NCBI GenBank assembly: GCA_001804705.1
Contig: MHAY01000078.1
Coordinates: 1 to 50,639 of the forward strand
Reading direction: 5' to 3'
DNA length: 50,639 nucleotides
Origin: Ignavibacteria bacterium RIFOXYC2_FULL_35_21
Lineage (GTDB): Bacteria; Bacteroidota; Ignavibacteria; Kapaibacteriales; UBA2268
Below, in pieces: positions 17,853 through 26,022 of the stretch. Both the position numbers and the translations under genes were made by a program. The number at the start of each line of letters is the position of its first letter. Within the stretch, counting starts at the first letter, position 1. Below the pieces are notes generated by a model. It ran no database searches and was not told where the DNA came from. It saw only the letters and a program-made list of their open reading frames with translations.

Positions 17853-18974
17853 TTATATGTTAATCTGCATTGTCAATTTCACAAGGTTCATATCCGCCTT
17901 GCTTTTGTCATCAAAGTACCTTTTATCAAAATCCAGTATCAGAATATTTTGATTGCCGAAATTATATCCAATACCAATAATAACTCTGTTATCTCCATCT
18001 TTGTCCTTATCAGTATTCGGGTCAAAGTGGTCATACCTGCCGATTACTCTGAAATTCTCATCAATTTTTCCTTCTGCATAAACCGAATATCCCTGATGTT
18101 TTAATGCTGTATTTTCAGAATCTACCATAGAACCTTTGTAATTACCCTTACCCGATTCGAACTGTCCGGATAAAGTAAAATATTCATGTTCGTAAGACAG
18201 CATACACGTGTTTACAACCCATTCTGGCGCCTCCCAATCAGGTAATGTATCAATCCTAGCCTGATTACCCGAACCGAAAATACCAAGATATGACAATTGC
18301 AGACCCGGAAGTATTTCCGCAATTGGACGTAAGGTTAATCTTGATTGGATTACTTTTCCCGTTGTTTTTTCCAGGCCATGGTAACCGCTTCCGTTATAAA
18401 CACCAACAGCAAGGCTTCCAAATTTACCTGCATATTCTTTATTAACAGTTTGCGTATAATTATCATCCATCTCGCCGCCAAGTAAACATGCGGCAGTCAA
18501 ACCGAAATCAGCAGAGTTAAACAAACCTGCTCTTTCCATAAACATTGTTCCCTGCATCCTGTAAAAATTCAAATGCTCCTCAAAATCCAGCCATGCAGTA
18601 TGAACTTGACCAAATTCAATATTGGGCTTTGTGAAAAATGCAAAATCTCCGAATTTTATATTTGCATAAATGTACTTCAATCTCACTTTCATATCCCCTG
18701 TTTCATCCTGCCATGCGTCAATGGTTGTCCGGTAACTTAACCAATCGAAAACATTCTTTTTTGCCGTTAAATATGCCCTGTTAATTTTAAATTGATTATC
18801 CTTCATTTCGCCTGCATTAATATTTGCTTCGTATGACAAATAACTCAAAACATTAAAAGTGAATGTATCACTTTTCGATTTATCCTCCCCATTCATTATT
18901 TGAACCGAATAAAACATAACAATAAAAATAGCTAACGTAATGAACGCAGCCTGTTTCATTCTCAATTGTATCAT
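17853..18974 (-). CDS. Phosphate-responsive outer-membrane porin (OprP/OprO-like)
   Basis: A 373-residue outer-membrane beta-barrel with a signal peptide (about 1-28). The mature part has alternating hydrophobic strands, with GQFESGKGNYKGS, YAEGKIDENFRVIGRYDHFDP and a terminal KLTMQINI strand, as in the phosphate-selective porin O/P superfamily. Its place as first gene of the pst operon, downstream of Pho box-like arrays, makes a phosphate or anion channel likely. Selectivity cannot be read from sequence: the lysine clusters of true OprP were not recognised. ATG at 18974 has GAGGAAAA eight bases ahead; ATG at 18959 is the alternative. Confidence 0.82.
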   Translation of the reverse strand: MIQLRMKQAAFITLAIFIVMFYSVQIMNGEDKSKSDTFTFNVLSYLSYEANINAGEMKDNQFKINRAYLTAKKNVFDWLSYRTTIDAWQDETGDMKVRLKYIYANIKFGDFAFFTKPNIEFGQVHTAWLDFEEHLNFYRMQGTMFMERAGLFNSADFGLTAACLLGGEMDDNYTQTVNKEYAGKFGSLAVGVYNGSGYHGLEKTTGKVIQSRLTLRPIAEILPGLQLSYLGIFGSGNQARIDTLPDWEAPEWVVNTCMLSYEHEYFTLSGQFESGKGNYKGSMVDSENTALKHQGYSVYAEGKIDENFRVIGRYDHFDPNTDKDKDGDNRVIIGIGYNFGNQNILILDFDKRYFDDKSKADMNLVKLTMQINI

Positions 18975-19056
18975 ACAATTTTCCTCTGTTTATATGTGAC
19001 AAATCTGAAATTGTTTGGATTTGCGATTTTATTAGGAGGTAATTGTTCATAGTCAG

Positions 19057-19064
19057 CAAACTTA
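19057..19064 (-). promoter_or_regulatory. Likely -7 promoter element of the porin-pst operon
   Basis: On the minus strand this reads TAAGTTTG, matching TAnnTTTG. It begins nine bases downstream of the proximal Pho box array (19074-19112) and about 80 bases ahead of the porin start. That geometry fits activation from a box that replaces the -33 element. Confidence 0.5.
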
Positions 19065-19073
19065 CCCCTTTTG

Positions 19074-19112
19074 TGTGAAGTTATTGTTAATATAATCTGA
19101 ATTTTGTGTTAA
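19074..19112 (-). promoter_or_regulatory. Pho box-like array, proximal (11-bp phasing)
   Basis: On the plus strand TGTGAA (19074), TGTTAA (19085), TCTGAA (19096, weak) and TGTTAA (19107) recur at 11-bp steps; on the operon strand these read TTCACA/TTAACA. Direct repeats with 11-bp phasing are the binding mode of PhoB/PhoP-type regulators, and TTAACA is the Bacillus PhoP half-site. The array lies directly ahead of the porin-pst operon. Confidence 0.7.
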
Positions 19113-19141
19113 GAAAATCATTCACGAAATTAACATTCCTG

Positions 19142-19180
19142 TGTGAAGTTAATGTTAATTAATTGTTAAGATTGTGTTAA
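19142..19180 (-). promoter_or_regulatory. Pho box-like array, distal (11-bp phasing)
   Basis: TGTGAA (19142), TGTTAA (19153), TGTTAA (19164) and TGTTAA (19175) on the plus strand, exactly 11 bp apart, that is three TTAACA and one TTCACA on the operon strand. It has the same order as the proximal array (TGTGAA first), 68 bp further upstream. Two dimers could bind each array. Confidence 0.75.
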
Positions 19181-19307
19181 GATTATTTCTTGAAAAGTGA
19201 AATGCTAAATACAGCAGAGAATTATGTTAGAGGCTTTAATTTATTTATTCATCAATATTTGACAATATATTGATAATTTCTTTTTCTGTTATATCAGGTA
19301 TTTCTGA

Positions 19308-19574
19308 TTAATCGTAAATTGAAAGCAAATAAACTGTGGTTCGAATTTGAACAATATGTGTTATTATCCTTGCACCACCCGACTTACCTCGTCCTTTCGA
19401 TGAAATAGCTAATCTGATTTTATAACACTTATTTCCAAGTGGTTCACCTTGAATTGGATTTTCAATTAAACTTTTTCCTAATACAATTATTTCATTTTTC
19501 AAAGATTTGTATTTTTTACAAAGTCTCTTAAGTTGTTTATCAAATGGTGGGACAGTAAGTATTTTATATTTCAT
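19308..19574 (-). CDS. RelE/ParE-like toxin cut short by an in-frame stop
   Basis: An 88-residue RelE/ParE-superfamily toxin. Seen: FDKQLKRLCKKYKSLKNEI, NPIQGEPLG, CYKIRLAISSKGRGKSGGARIIT and the strand TVYLLSIYD. Family members usually continue with a charged tail of about 20 residues. Here a TAA follows IYD directly, and in the same frame a plausible tail SEIPDITEKEIINILSNIDE follows to a second stop at 19245. So one codon (expected Lys, AAA) seems to have become TAA. The protein may be weakened or dead. Its start overlaps the antitoxin end by 11 bases. Confidence 0.8.
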   Translation of the reverse strand: MKYKILTVPPFDKQLKRLCKKYKSLKNEIIVLGKSLIENPIQGEPLGNKCYKIRLAISSKGRGKSGGARIITHIVQIRTTVYLLSIYD

Positions 19575-19770
19575 TTAAAACATCATCGAGTGGGATTGCT
19601 TTCATTTTATTTTTTTTTATAGAGTTGAGATTTTTAACAGCTTGGTTCATTTCTAAAATAAACCTCTTTTTATTCTCAGAAATAAGATAATACTTTACAA
19701 ATGGTAAGTTATTTATCAATTCAATAAAGAATTCTTTTTTGTCTTGCTCTATATCTACTAAAATCGTCAT
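19564..19770 (-). CDS. Putative antitoxin partner of the RelE-like toxin
   Basis: A 68-residue protein starting MTILVDIEQDKKEFFIEL. The helical body ends in KAIPLDDVLNEI, an ending I associate with small antitoxins paired with this RelE subgroup. It lies directly ahead of the toxin and overlaps it by 11 bases, the usual toxin-antitoxin layout. The frame extends upstream to 19827, but the ATG at 19770 gives the compact domain. No separate DNA-binding motif is recognised, so the assignment rests on context. Confidence 0.65.
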   Translation of the reverse strand: MTILVDIEQDKKEFFIELINNLPFVKYYLISENKKRFILEMNQAVKNLNSIKKNKMKAIPLDDVLNEI

Positions 19771-19874
19771 ATAAAGGATATAGTAAATAAAATTTATTAA
19801 TTTTATTGTATAATGATACGTTTCCAAAAAAATATTATTTCGGTTTAAATAATTAAAATTATCAAAAGATTATT

Positions 19875-20714
19875 TTAAAATCCAAACCACTCAATCAAAT
19901 TAAACAATGTGCTTTTCAGCTCATTTCTTTTTACGACCATATCAACAAATCCATGTTCGAGAACAAACTCAGCACGTTGGAAACCTTGTGGTAATTTTCT
20001 TTTAATTGTTTGTTCGATAACACGAGGCCCTGCAAAACCGATAAGTGCATTTGGTTCGGCAATTATTATGTCTCCAAGCATGCCATAAGAGGCACTGACA
20101 CCTCCAGTTGTCGGGTCAGTTAAAATTGAAATGTAGGGAATCTTAGCTTCTTCCAATAAAGATAGAACAGCACTGGTTTTTGCCATTTGCATCAGGGAGA
20201 AGGCTGCCTCCTGCATTCTCGCACCCCCTGTTGCACTTACGACAATAAGTGGTACTTTTTTGTCTAAAGAATATTTTGCCGCTCGGTAAAACTTCTCACC
20301 AACAACTGCTCCCATACTGCCGCCTATGAAGTTGAAATTCATGCAGCCAAATGAAACAGCTTTACCATTAATTGTACCAAAACCGACTGTTAATGCATCA
20401 TTCAATTCTGTCTTGGAATAATTTTCTTTCAGTCTTATTTCATAGGATTTGGAATCGGTAAATTTCAGAGAATCAACTGATTTGACATTTGTCTCAGTTT
20501 CAACAAAACTACCATCATCAAGTATAATCTGAATAAATTCTTCACTTCCAATCCTGAAATGGTAGCTGCATTTCGTACACATGAAATAATTGTCTTCGAG
20601 CTGTTTCTTAAATATCACTTCGGAACATTCGGGGCATTTTGCCCATAATCCGTCAGGCATCTCCAACTGCCCTTTTTCCTGTATGTTTTCTTTAGTTCTC
20701 TGGAACCATGCCAT
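19875..20714 (-). CDS. accD: Acetyl-CoA carboxylase carboxyltransferase subunit beta
   Basis: A 279-residue AccD. Seen: the N-terminal four-cysteine zinc ribbon at Cys27, Cys30, Cys46 and Cys49, and the crotonase-like carboxyltransferase core with SFGCMNFNFIGGSMGAVVGEK, VSATGGARMQEA, ILTDPTTGGVSASYGMLGDI and GFAGPRVIEQT. With AccA it moves the carboxyl group from biotin to acetyl-CoA, the first step of fatty acid synthesis in the cytoplasm. The start has AGGAAAG six bases ahead. It stands between a toxin-antitoxin pair and a 490-bp gap. Confidence 0.96.
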   Translation of the reverse strand: MAWFQRTKENIQEKGQLEMPDGLWAKCPECSEVIFKKQLEDNYFMCTKCSYHFRIGSEEFIQIILDDGSFVETETNVKSVDSLKFTDSKSYEIRLKENYSKTELNDALTVGFGTINGKAVSFGCMNFNFIGGSMGAVVGEKFYRAAKYSLDKKVPLIVVSATGGARMQEAAFSLMQMAKTSAVLSLLEEAKIPYISILTDPTTGGVSASYGMLGDIIIAEPNALIGFAGPRVIEQTIKRKLPQGFQRAEFVLEHGFVDMVVKRNELKSTLFNLIEWFGF

Positions 20715-20808
20715 TTACTTTCCTTTTCTGAAAATGAATTATTTTTCATTTAAGCTAAGTTAACAAAAATTTTTCTAACAAATAATTATTATTTCTATGA
20801 GAAATTTT

Positions 20809-21072
20809 ATTAATAATTCATGTTACGCATAAATTTTACAAACCTTAGTCAAAACCTTATTTCACCCTTTTTACCTTAGTAACAAAACTTATTATTCTAC
20901 AAATCAAACCTTATTACCTTATTTTGATTTTGATTTTTGGTTGAATAAGCTAATAAGGTTAATATAGCCGGTTACTTTACTTTTTACTAAGGTTAAATGT
21001 ACTTGATAAGGTTTTTAAAATTACAAAGGTGTAGAATAAAGTTTTCAATATTGCTTAACATGAGTTAATAAT
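20809..21072. repeat. 264-bp imperfect inverted-repeat (MITE-like) element
   Basis: The left end (20809-20829) and the complement of the right end (21052-21072) match at most positions, sharing TTCATGTTA/CTCATGTTA and GCA. Further inside, AAAACCTTAT, ACCTTAGTAA and AACCTTATTA occur in the same order in both arms, giving arms of about 120 bp around a centre near 20935 (TTGATTTTGATTTTTGG). ACCTTA-type boxes recur at least eight times. There is no coding capacity. It occupies most of the 492-bp gap between accD and the LolA-like gene. Confidence 0.7.
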
Positions 21073-21160
21073 TCCAGGTTCTTATTAATAAAACAACAAA
21101 AAGGATTTAATTATGAATATACTTAAAACATAAATATTATTTTTTTGATAAAATATTATT

Positions 21161-21168
21161 TAACTTTG
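21161..21168 (+). promoter_or_regulatory. -7 promoter element of the LolA-like gene
   Basis: TAACTTTG matches TAnnTTTG, 38 bases ahead of the start codon, which allows a leader of about 30 nt with the GGAG ribosome site at 21199. Confidence 0.45.
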
Positions 21169-21206
21169 TAATACATTTATTTTAAATCAAATTCAACGGA
21201 GTAAAT

Positions 21207-21920
21207 ATGTTTAAAAAGATTCTTTTTGCATTGTTAATAGCAACAATTATCACCTGTCTTGCACAAGCCCAAACCGTTGATGATATTGTCAACAACATGA
21301 ATAAAAATAAAGGCAGTGCGGAGGCTTTTGCTAAAGTACAGAATTGGAAGATGACCGGTTCAACTTCTATGATGGGACAAAACATTGCTTTTGTTCAGTA
21401 TTTCAAAAAGCCAAATATGTTAAGGTTAGAACAGGATATGATGGGTCAGCATATTATACAAACATTTGACGGGAAAGAAGGTTGGATGGTAAATCCAATG
21501 ACAGGAAGTAATGAACCACAGCCTATGGATTCGACAACAATTGAGCAAATGAAAAGGATGAATGACGTTTTTGAGGGACCTGTCAGTAATTATAAAGAAA
21601 AAGGATTAAAGATTGAATTATTAGGCAATGAAGACGTTAATGGAACAAATTGCTTCAAATTGAAAATTATTAAACAAGATAATGAATCAACTTTATGGGT
21701 TAACTCTTCTACATATTTCCCTGTTAAAATGAAATCTACTGTAAATCAAATGGGGCAAAGTATGGAAGTTGAAACAAGCTTTCTCGATTATAAAAACTTC
21801 GAAGGTATTAACATGCCGACAAAAATAGTAATGTTAGCAATGGGCATGGAGATAGCAATGGTATTTGAGAAAATTGAGTTTAATACTGCAATGTCGGATT
21901 CTCTATTTAAAAAACCATAA
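21207..21920 (+). CDS. Secreted LolA-like protein
   Basis: A 237-residue exported protein with a signal peptide (about 1-21, cut after AQA). The mature part matches the LolA/LppX-like half-barrel: repeats of VQYFKKPNMLRLEQDMMGQ, TFDGKEGWMVNPM, ELLGNEDVNGTNCFKLKI and TLWVNSSTYFPVKM, then FKNFEGINMPTKI-like final strands. Such proteins bind lipid or lipoprotein acyl chains in the periplasm. It is met as a stand-alone family in Bacteroidota rather than a true LolA, so the cargo is unknown. GGAG precedes the ATG by eight bases and a good terminator follows. Confidence 0.8.
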   Translation: MFKKILFALLIATIITCLAQAQTVDDIVNNMNKNKGSAEAFAKVQNWKMTGSTSMMGQNIAFVQYFKKPNMLRLEQDMMGQHIIQTFDGKEGWMVNPMTGSNEPQPMDSTTIEQMKRMNDVFEGPVSNYKEKGLKIELLGNEDVNGTNCFKLKIIKQDNESTLWVNSSTYFPVKMKSTVNQMGQSMEVETSFLDYKNFEGINMPTKIVMLAMGMEIAMVFEKIEFNTAMSDSLFKKP

Positions 21921-21936
21921 ATAAAATGTTTTTAAT

Positions 21937-21968
21937 AAACCGGTGCAGGATGTTCTGTTCCGGTTTTT
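21937..21968 (+). terminator. Rho-independent terminator after the LolA-like gene
   Basis: AAACCGG (21937) pairs with CCGGTTT (21960), with a second short stem inside, followed by a T-run. It ends at the stop of ftsW on the other strand, so it serves the plus-strand gene. Confidence 0.8.
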
Positions 21969-23141
21969 TTATTCTTCAAACAAGGAGGGTTGAGTTTCCT
22001 GTTCCGCCTCTTCGATAATCGGTTTTACTTCCTTTGGATATACACCTGCCTGAGCAGAAATATTTAATAGAACACCAACAGCCGCACAGTGGAAGATAAC
22101 TGCCGTACCTCCATAACTGATGAAAGGCATTGGTAATCCCGTTGTTGGGAGTAATCCGCAATTTACACTTGCATTCACAAAGGCATAGAGAGTTAAGGTT
22201 ATTATTATTCCACATGTCAGAAAATATCCGAGTGTATCGGGTGCATTTTTTGCAACTATCATTCCTCGCCAAAGAATAATCAGGAAAACAATGATAATTA
22301 TTGCCGCTCCTATAAATCCATATTCCTCTCCTATTACAGAAAAAATAAAATCGCCATAAGATTCAGGCAAAAATAATGCACTCTGCCTGCTCTGGCCTGG
22401 ACCTAATCCAAAAATACCCCCATTACCCAATGCTATTAATGATTGTTGGAGCTGGTAATTAAATACCTCAACCACTTCACTTGATTTAGATAATCCCAGA
22501 AATGCCGAAACTCTCTGTATCGGATACTTTGCTACAATTGCATAAGAAGTTAAGATTGCAAATCCTGTAAGAGATAATCCACCAAGATGAAATAAATTCA
22601 CATTTCCTATAAACATCATGGCAATGGAAATTAATAAGATAATTAGGGCTGTTGAATGATTTGGCTGAAGAAGTATCAAAAATATTACTAATCCGCTCCA
22701 TATAAGAAGAGGGAGCATCCCTTCCTTGAAATCCTTGATATATTCCTGCTTTTTAGTAAGCAAAACCGAAAGATGAAGTATAAGTGCAAACTTAGCTAAT
22801 TCAGACGGTTGAAACCTGAAGAATCCAAGATTTACCCACCTTGATGCACCCTTTACTTCTTCCCCTCCGAATAAAACGAAAACTAGAAGTGCGATTGATA
22901 AAATCAGAAAGAATTTTGAAAGTTTTGCTATTAAATGGTAATCTATTCTTGAAAAAAACAGTAAAGCAAGTAATCCTATTCCGATTCTTATCGAGTGGCT
23001 GAGGAACAGGGTTTCCCTCGAACCGAATTTCAATTCCGCAAAAGGAGCGCTGGCACTATACACAAAGGCAATGCTGAAAAACATCAGCCCGATTATTGGC
23101 AATAGAATATACCAGTCAATATGTCCTATTCTTTTTCCCAT
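21969..23141 (-). CDS. ftsW: SEDS-family peptidoglycan polymerase FtsW
   Basis: A 390-residue SEDS protein with about ten membrane segments. Seen: HIDWYILLPIIGLMFFSIAFVYSAS at the first segment, SRWVNLGFFRFQPSELAKFALIL, the large loop GLGPGQSRQSALFLPESYGDFIFSVIGEEYG carrying the conserved acidic residue, and TTGLPMPFISYGGTAV near the end. SEDS proteins polymerise lipid II glycan at the septum (FtsW) or side wall (RodA). The position downstream of murD in the same direction favours FtsW. A 364-bp repeat-rich gap separates the two, so the usual division-wall cluster is loose here. Confidence 0.88.
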   Translation of the reverse strand: MGKRIGHIDWYILLPIIGLMFFSIAFVYSASAPFAELKFGSRETLFLSHSIRIGIGLLALLFFSRIDYHLIAKLSKFFLILSIALLVFVLFGGEEVKGASRWVNLGFFRFQPSELAKFALILHLSVLLTKKQEYIKDFKEGMLPLLIWSGLVIFLILLQPNHSTALIILLISIAMMFIGNVNLFHLGGLSLTGFAILTSYAIVAKYPIQRVSAFLGLSKSSEVVEVFNYQLQQSLIALGNGGIFGLGPGQSRQSALFLPESYGDFIFSVIGEEYGFIGAAIIIIVFLIILWRGMIVAKNAPDTLGYFLTCGIIITLTLYAFVNASVNCGLLPTTGLPMPFISYGGTAVIFHCAAVGVLLNISAQAGVYPKEVKPIIEEAEQETQPSLFEE

Positions 23142-23505
23142 CCATCGAATTAATAAACTATGAGTTTTACTTACAATTCAGCATGTATATATGACAAAAA
23201 TGATTTAAGAATAATTATTAACGATTTTTGATTTAAGATTTTTTGCCTAATAATTTTGCTCTGGTTTGTTTCCTTTTAAATCTTAAATCGTTAATCCTTG
23301 TTCATTATTCTTTCCCGCTAAATAGTTGCTGTTTACAAATTCTGTTATTAAAACAAAATAGTCGTGTTGAATAATGATGAACTTCAACACAAGCATATTT
23401 CATCATCCATAGGTTTTATCTCAAATGGATTCTGAACCAAGTTCATATTGACAATTATTGATTAAGTCCCTCTCCTCTTGGAGAGGGATTTAGGGTGAGG
23501 TTAAA
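23142..23505. other. Repeat-rich gap between murD and ftsW
   Basis: No gene is seen. 23217-23245 and 23278-23295 form an imperfect inverted pair (ATTAACGATT...ATTTAAGATT and AATCTTAAATCGTTAAT). 23427-23452 (GGATTCTGAACCAAGTTC...) is a degenerate reverse copy of the repeat at 50547. 23468-23500 carries a hairpin CCCTCTCC-TCTT-GGAGAGGG followed by ATTTAGGGTGAGG, a repeat text I know from many unrelated genomes. Confidence 0.65.
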
Positions 23506-24843
23506 TTACAACCCATTTACAATTTGCTTGAAAACCTCTCCCCTATGCTCAAAATTCATGAACATGTCAAATGATTTGCATGCAGGAGTAAATAATACAA
23601 TATCCCCCCCTTCAGCAAATTTCCTTGCCTTTTTCACTGCTGATTCCAAAGAATCAGCTTTTACACAACGAATCATTGATGAATAATGATTGAATATTGA
23701 ATCCGCTTCCTCCCCAATCGCCACAACGCACTTTACATTCTTTTTCACAAGCTCATCGAGGGATGAATAATCGTTATTATCCCCTCTGCCTCCTGCAATC
23801 CAAATAAGCGGTTTGTTGTAACTCGATAGAGCATACCATGTCGCATTCACATTCGTTGCTTTGGAATCGTTGATGTAGTCAACTCCGTCAAGAGTTCTCA
23901 CAAACTCGAGACGATGCTCCACACCCTCGAAACTCATTAAGCTGTCGCGAATGTTCTCATTACGCACCTCAAAGGCACGCGCGGCTAAGGCTGCTGCCAT
24001 AGAATTATAGACGTTATGCACGCCGGGAAGGCGAATCTCATCAAGCTGCATGATGACCTCCTCTTTATTATGCTCCGGAAACCGCATAACCAATTTGCCT
24101 TCTTTTGCATAGACGCCGTATTGCACGGGCGACATGGAAAAGTAAGCTGTTTCCCCCTTGGTTTGCGTCTCATTTGCCAACGTTGCTGCATCGTCGGCAT
24201 TCAAAATTACAAAATCTTTTTCAGTCATATTTGAAAAAGTTTTCCACTTTGTTTGAGCATAATCTTCGAAAGTTCCGTGGTAAGCCAGATGGTCGGGTGA
24301 TATATTCAATATTATTCCCACATGTGGTCGAAATTCTCTTATCCTGTCTAATTGATAACTACTTACTTCAACAACTAAAATCGTATCTAAATCTAAATCC
24401 CTCACGATTGCCGAGAGTGGTGTCCCGATATTCCCGACAGCGAGTGCCTTTTTACCAGCTTGATTTAATATATATGCAGTGAGAGTTGTAACCGTTGTTT
24501 TTCCATTAGTGCCTGTTATTGCAATCAGTGGATTATTCTGGCAAAACTGCCAGGCGAATTCCAATTCGCTAATGACAGGAATTCCTCTTTTGTCTGCTTC
24601 TTCAATAACCCATGCTTTGCGAGGCACACCCGGTGAGGTGATGATACAATCAGCATTAACTAATGCCTTTTCTGTATTCCCTCCGAATTCAAATTCAATT
24701 CCTGCTTCGATAAGCTTTTTTACAGCATCATTAAATTCATTTTCAGCTTTCAATTCAGAAACAAAAACATCATGCCCAGATGATTTTGCAAGCAAAGCCG
24801 CAGCTAATCCACTTCGGGCAGCACCAATTATTGTGTAGTTCAT
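23506..24843 (-). CDS. murD: UDP-N-acetylmuramoyl-L-alanine:D-glutamate ligase
   Basis: A 445-residue Mur ligase, the usual length. Seen: N-terminal Rossmann part (MNYTIIGAARSGLAAALLA), ITSPGVPRKAW, the ATP loop AITGTNGKTTVTTLTAY (Lys115), VEVSSYQLD, LNISPDHLAYHGTFEDYAQTK and the C-terminal domain with GVEHRLEFV, DSKATNVNATWYAL and WIAGGRGDNNDY. It adds D-glutamate to UDP-MurNAc-L-Ala in the cytoplasm. A stretch near 23940-24120 (substrate/central domain) is visibly more GC-rich than either side. Confidence 0.96.
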   Translation of the reverse strand: MNYTIIGAARSGLAAALLAKSSGHDVFVSELKAENEFNDAVKKLIEAGIEFEFGGNTEKALVNADCIITSPGVPRKAWVIEEADKRGIPVISELEFAWQFCQNNPLIAITGTNGKTTVTTLTAYILNQAGKKALAVGNIGTPLSAIVRDLDLDTILVVEVSSYQLDRIREFRPHVGIILNISPDHLAYHGTFEDYAQTKWKTFSNMTEKDFVILNADDAATLANETQTKGETAYFSMSPVQYGVYAKEGKLVMRFPEHNKEEVIMQLDEIRLPGVHNVYNSMAAALAARAFEVRNENIRDSLMSFEGVEHRLEFVRTLDGVDYINDSKATNVNATWYALSSYNKPLIWIAGGRGDNNDYSSLDELVKKNVKCVVAIGEEADSIFNHYSSMIRCVKADSLESAVKKARKFAEGGDIVLFTPACKSFDMFMNFEHRGEVFKQIVNGL

Positions 24844-25023
24844 ATTAATTCAACTTTAATAATTAATGAATGCAAAATTAGTTTAATTTTAGAAAAATCG
24901 TGTTGATATTCTTTTTTTAAAAAAATTTCATATAGTCTTAATTCAAACTTTAAATTATTATAATTGACAATAAAATTTATTTCTTTAAATTCCGTCAGAA
25001 ATTTGGATTATTGAAGGGAATTT

Positions 25024-25233
25024 ATGAATATGACATTTAATGACTTAATTGATACCGTGGATGAGCTTCCACCTGAAGAGCAAGAAGTACTTGCTGACGT
25101 AATTAATAAAAGGATTATCGAAAGAAAACGAAATGAAATTATTAATGATGTTATTCAAGGAAGGAAAGACTATCAGGAAGGGAATGTTCGAAGAGGCTCT
25201 GTTGCTGACTTAATGAAAGACTTGACAGAATGA
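25024..25233 (+). CDS. Putative antitoxin (RelE/YafQ-type pair)
   Basis: A 69-residue, mainly helical acidic protein: FNDLIDTVDELPPEEQEVL, a basic helix RIIERKRNE, then RKDYQEGNVRRGSVADLMKDL. The LPPEEQ phrase and the terminal GSVADLMKDL are typical of small antitoxins with a neutralising C-terminus. Its last bases overlap the next gene (ATGA), which is a RelE-like toxin. GAAGGGAA precedes the ATG. Confidence 0.75.
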   Translation: MNMTFNDLIDTVDELPPEEQEVLADVINKRIIERKRNEIINDVIQGRKDYQEGNVRRGSVADLMKDLTE

Positions 25234-25511
25234 ATAACATTGCCTGGTCTGGAAACTTTACCCCTACAGTAAAAAAAGCCATTAAGAAAAATCCTGAATT
25301 AGCCGCTAAAATAGAACGAACCTTAGAAAATCTCAAAACAGATATATTTCATCCCTCTTTGTACAGTCATAAATTAAAAGGAAGATTATCCGGTTGTTGG
25401 TCATGCACAGTTGATTATGACAATAGAATTATTTTTGAAATAAATAAAACAGAAAACAATGAAACAGAAATCCTACTCCTATCATTTGGTTCACATGATG
25501 CTGTCTATTAA
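25230..25511 (+). CDS. RelE/YafQ-like mRNA interferase toxin
   Basis: A 93-residue RelE-superfamily toxin. Seen: SGNFTPTVKKAIKKNPELAAKI, HPSLYSHKLKGRLSGCWSC, VDYDNRIIFEI and the C-terminal LLSFGSHDAVY, the GSHDxVY ending shared by YafQ-like toxins of this type. It appears intact. These toxins cut mRNA at the ribosome unless bound by the antitoxin. It starts inside the antitoxin stop (4-base overlap), so the two are made together. Confidence 0.85.
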   Translation: MNNIAWSGNFTPTVKKAIKKNPELAAKIERTLENLKTDIFHPSLYSHKLKGRLSGCWSCTVDYDNRIIFEINKTENNETEILLLSFGSHDAVY

Positions 25512-25681
25512 AAAATCAATCTTACAAATTTAAAGGAAATAGCTCTCCAATAATCACTTTTTTCAATTTAAAGTTATTATTCGAAAGACAAATAACCATT
25601 AAATTTCACCAAACTGATATAATACCAAATAAGGAATTTATGAAGTTTAAATAAATTTTTTTCACAGTAATCAAATTACTT

Positions 25682-25689
25682 TATTTTTG
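25682..25689 (+). promoter_or_regulatory. -7 promoter element of the mntA-hepT pair
   Basis: TATTTTTG matches TAnnTTTG, 24 bases ahead of the start codon, which leaves a leader of about 17 nt. Confidence 0.45.
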
Positions 25690-25713
25690 CAAATGTAATA
25701 TTACTATTTAACT

Positions 25714-26022
25714 ATGAAACCAAAAAAAGAAATATCAAAAAGTGAAATTGTAAAAACAATCAGGAAAGAAAAGAAATTTCTGAAAGACAAGTACAATGTT
25801 AATGAAATCGGGCTTTTCGGTTCATTTTCTCGTTCAGCTCAAAACAAAAGAAGTGACATTGATATACTAATAGACTTTTCAGTTATACCTGATTTGTTTA
25901 CTTATGTTGAAATAATGCTTTACCTGAAGGAAAAACTTGGAAGGAAAGTGGATTTGGTTATGCAATCGGCACTCAGACCCGAAATTAAGGATTATGTCAT
26001 GAAAGAGGTGATTTTTTTGTGA
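25714..26022 (+). CDS. mntA: MntA-type minimal nucleotidyltransferase antitoxin
   Basis: A 102-residue minimal nucleotidyltransferase. Seen: the motif GLFGSFSRSAQNKRSDIDIL (Gly36-Ser37, Asp48, Asp50) and the third acidic residue in KVDLVM (Asp80), so all metal-binding residues are present. In characterised pairs MntA adds AMP groups to the tyrosine of the HepT RNase and so silences it. The next gene is a HepT homologue starting inside the MntA stop codon. Confidence 0.88.
   Translation: MKPKKEISKSEIVKTIRKEKKFLKDKYNVNEIGLFGSFSRSAQNKRSDIDILIDFSVIPDLFTYVEIMLYLKEKLGRKVDLVMQSALRPEIKDYVMKEVIFL

Noticed and set aside
24016-24838. Three long plus-strand frames opposite murD
   Set aside because: Antisense shadows in the more GC-rich part of murD; murD has all family motifs.
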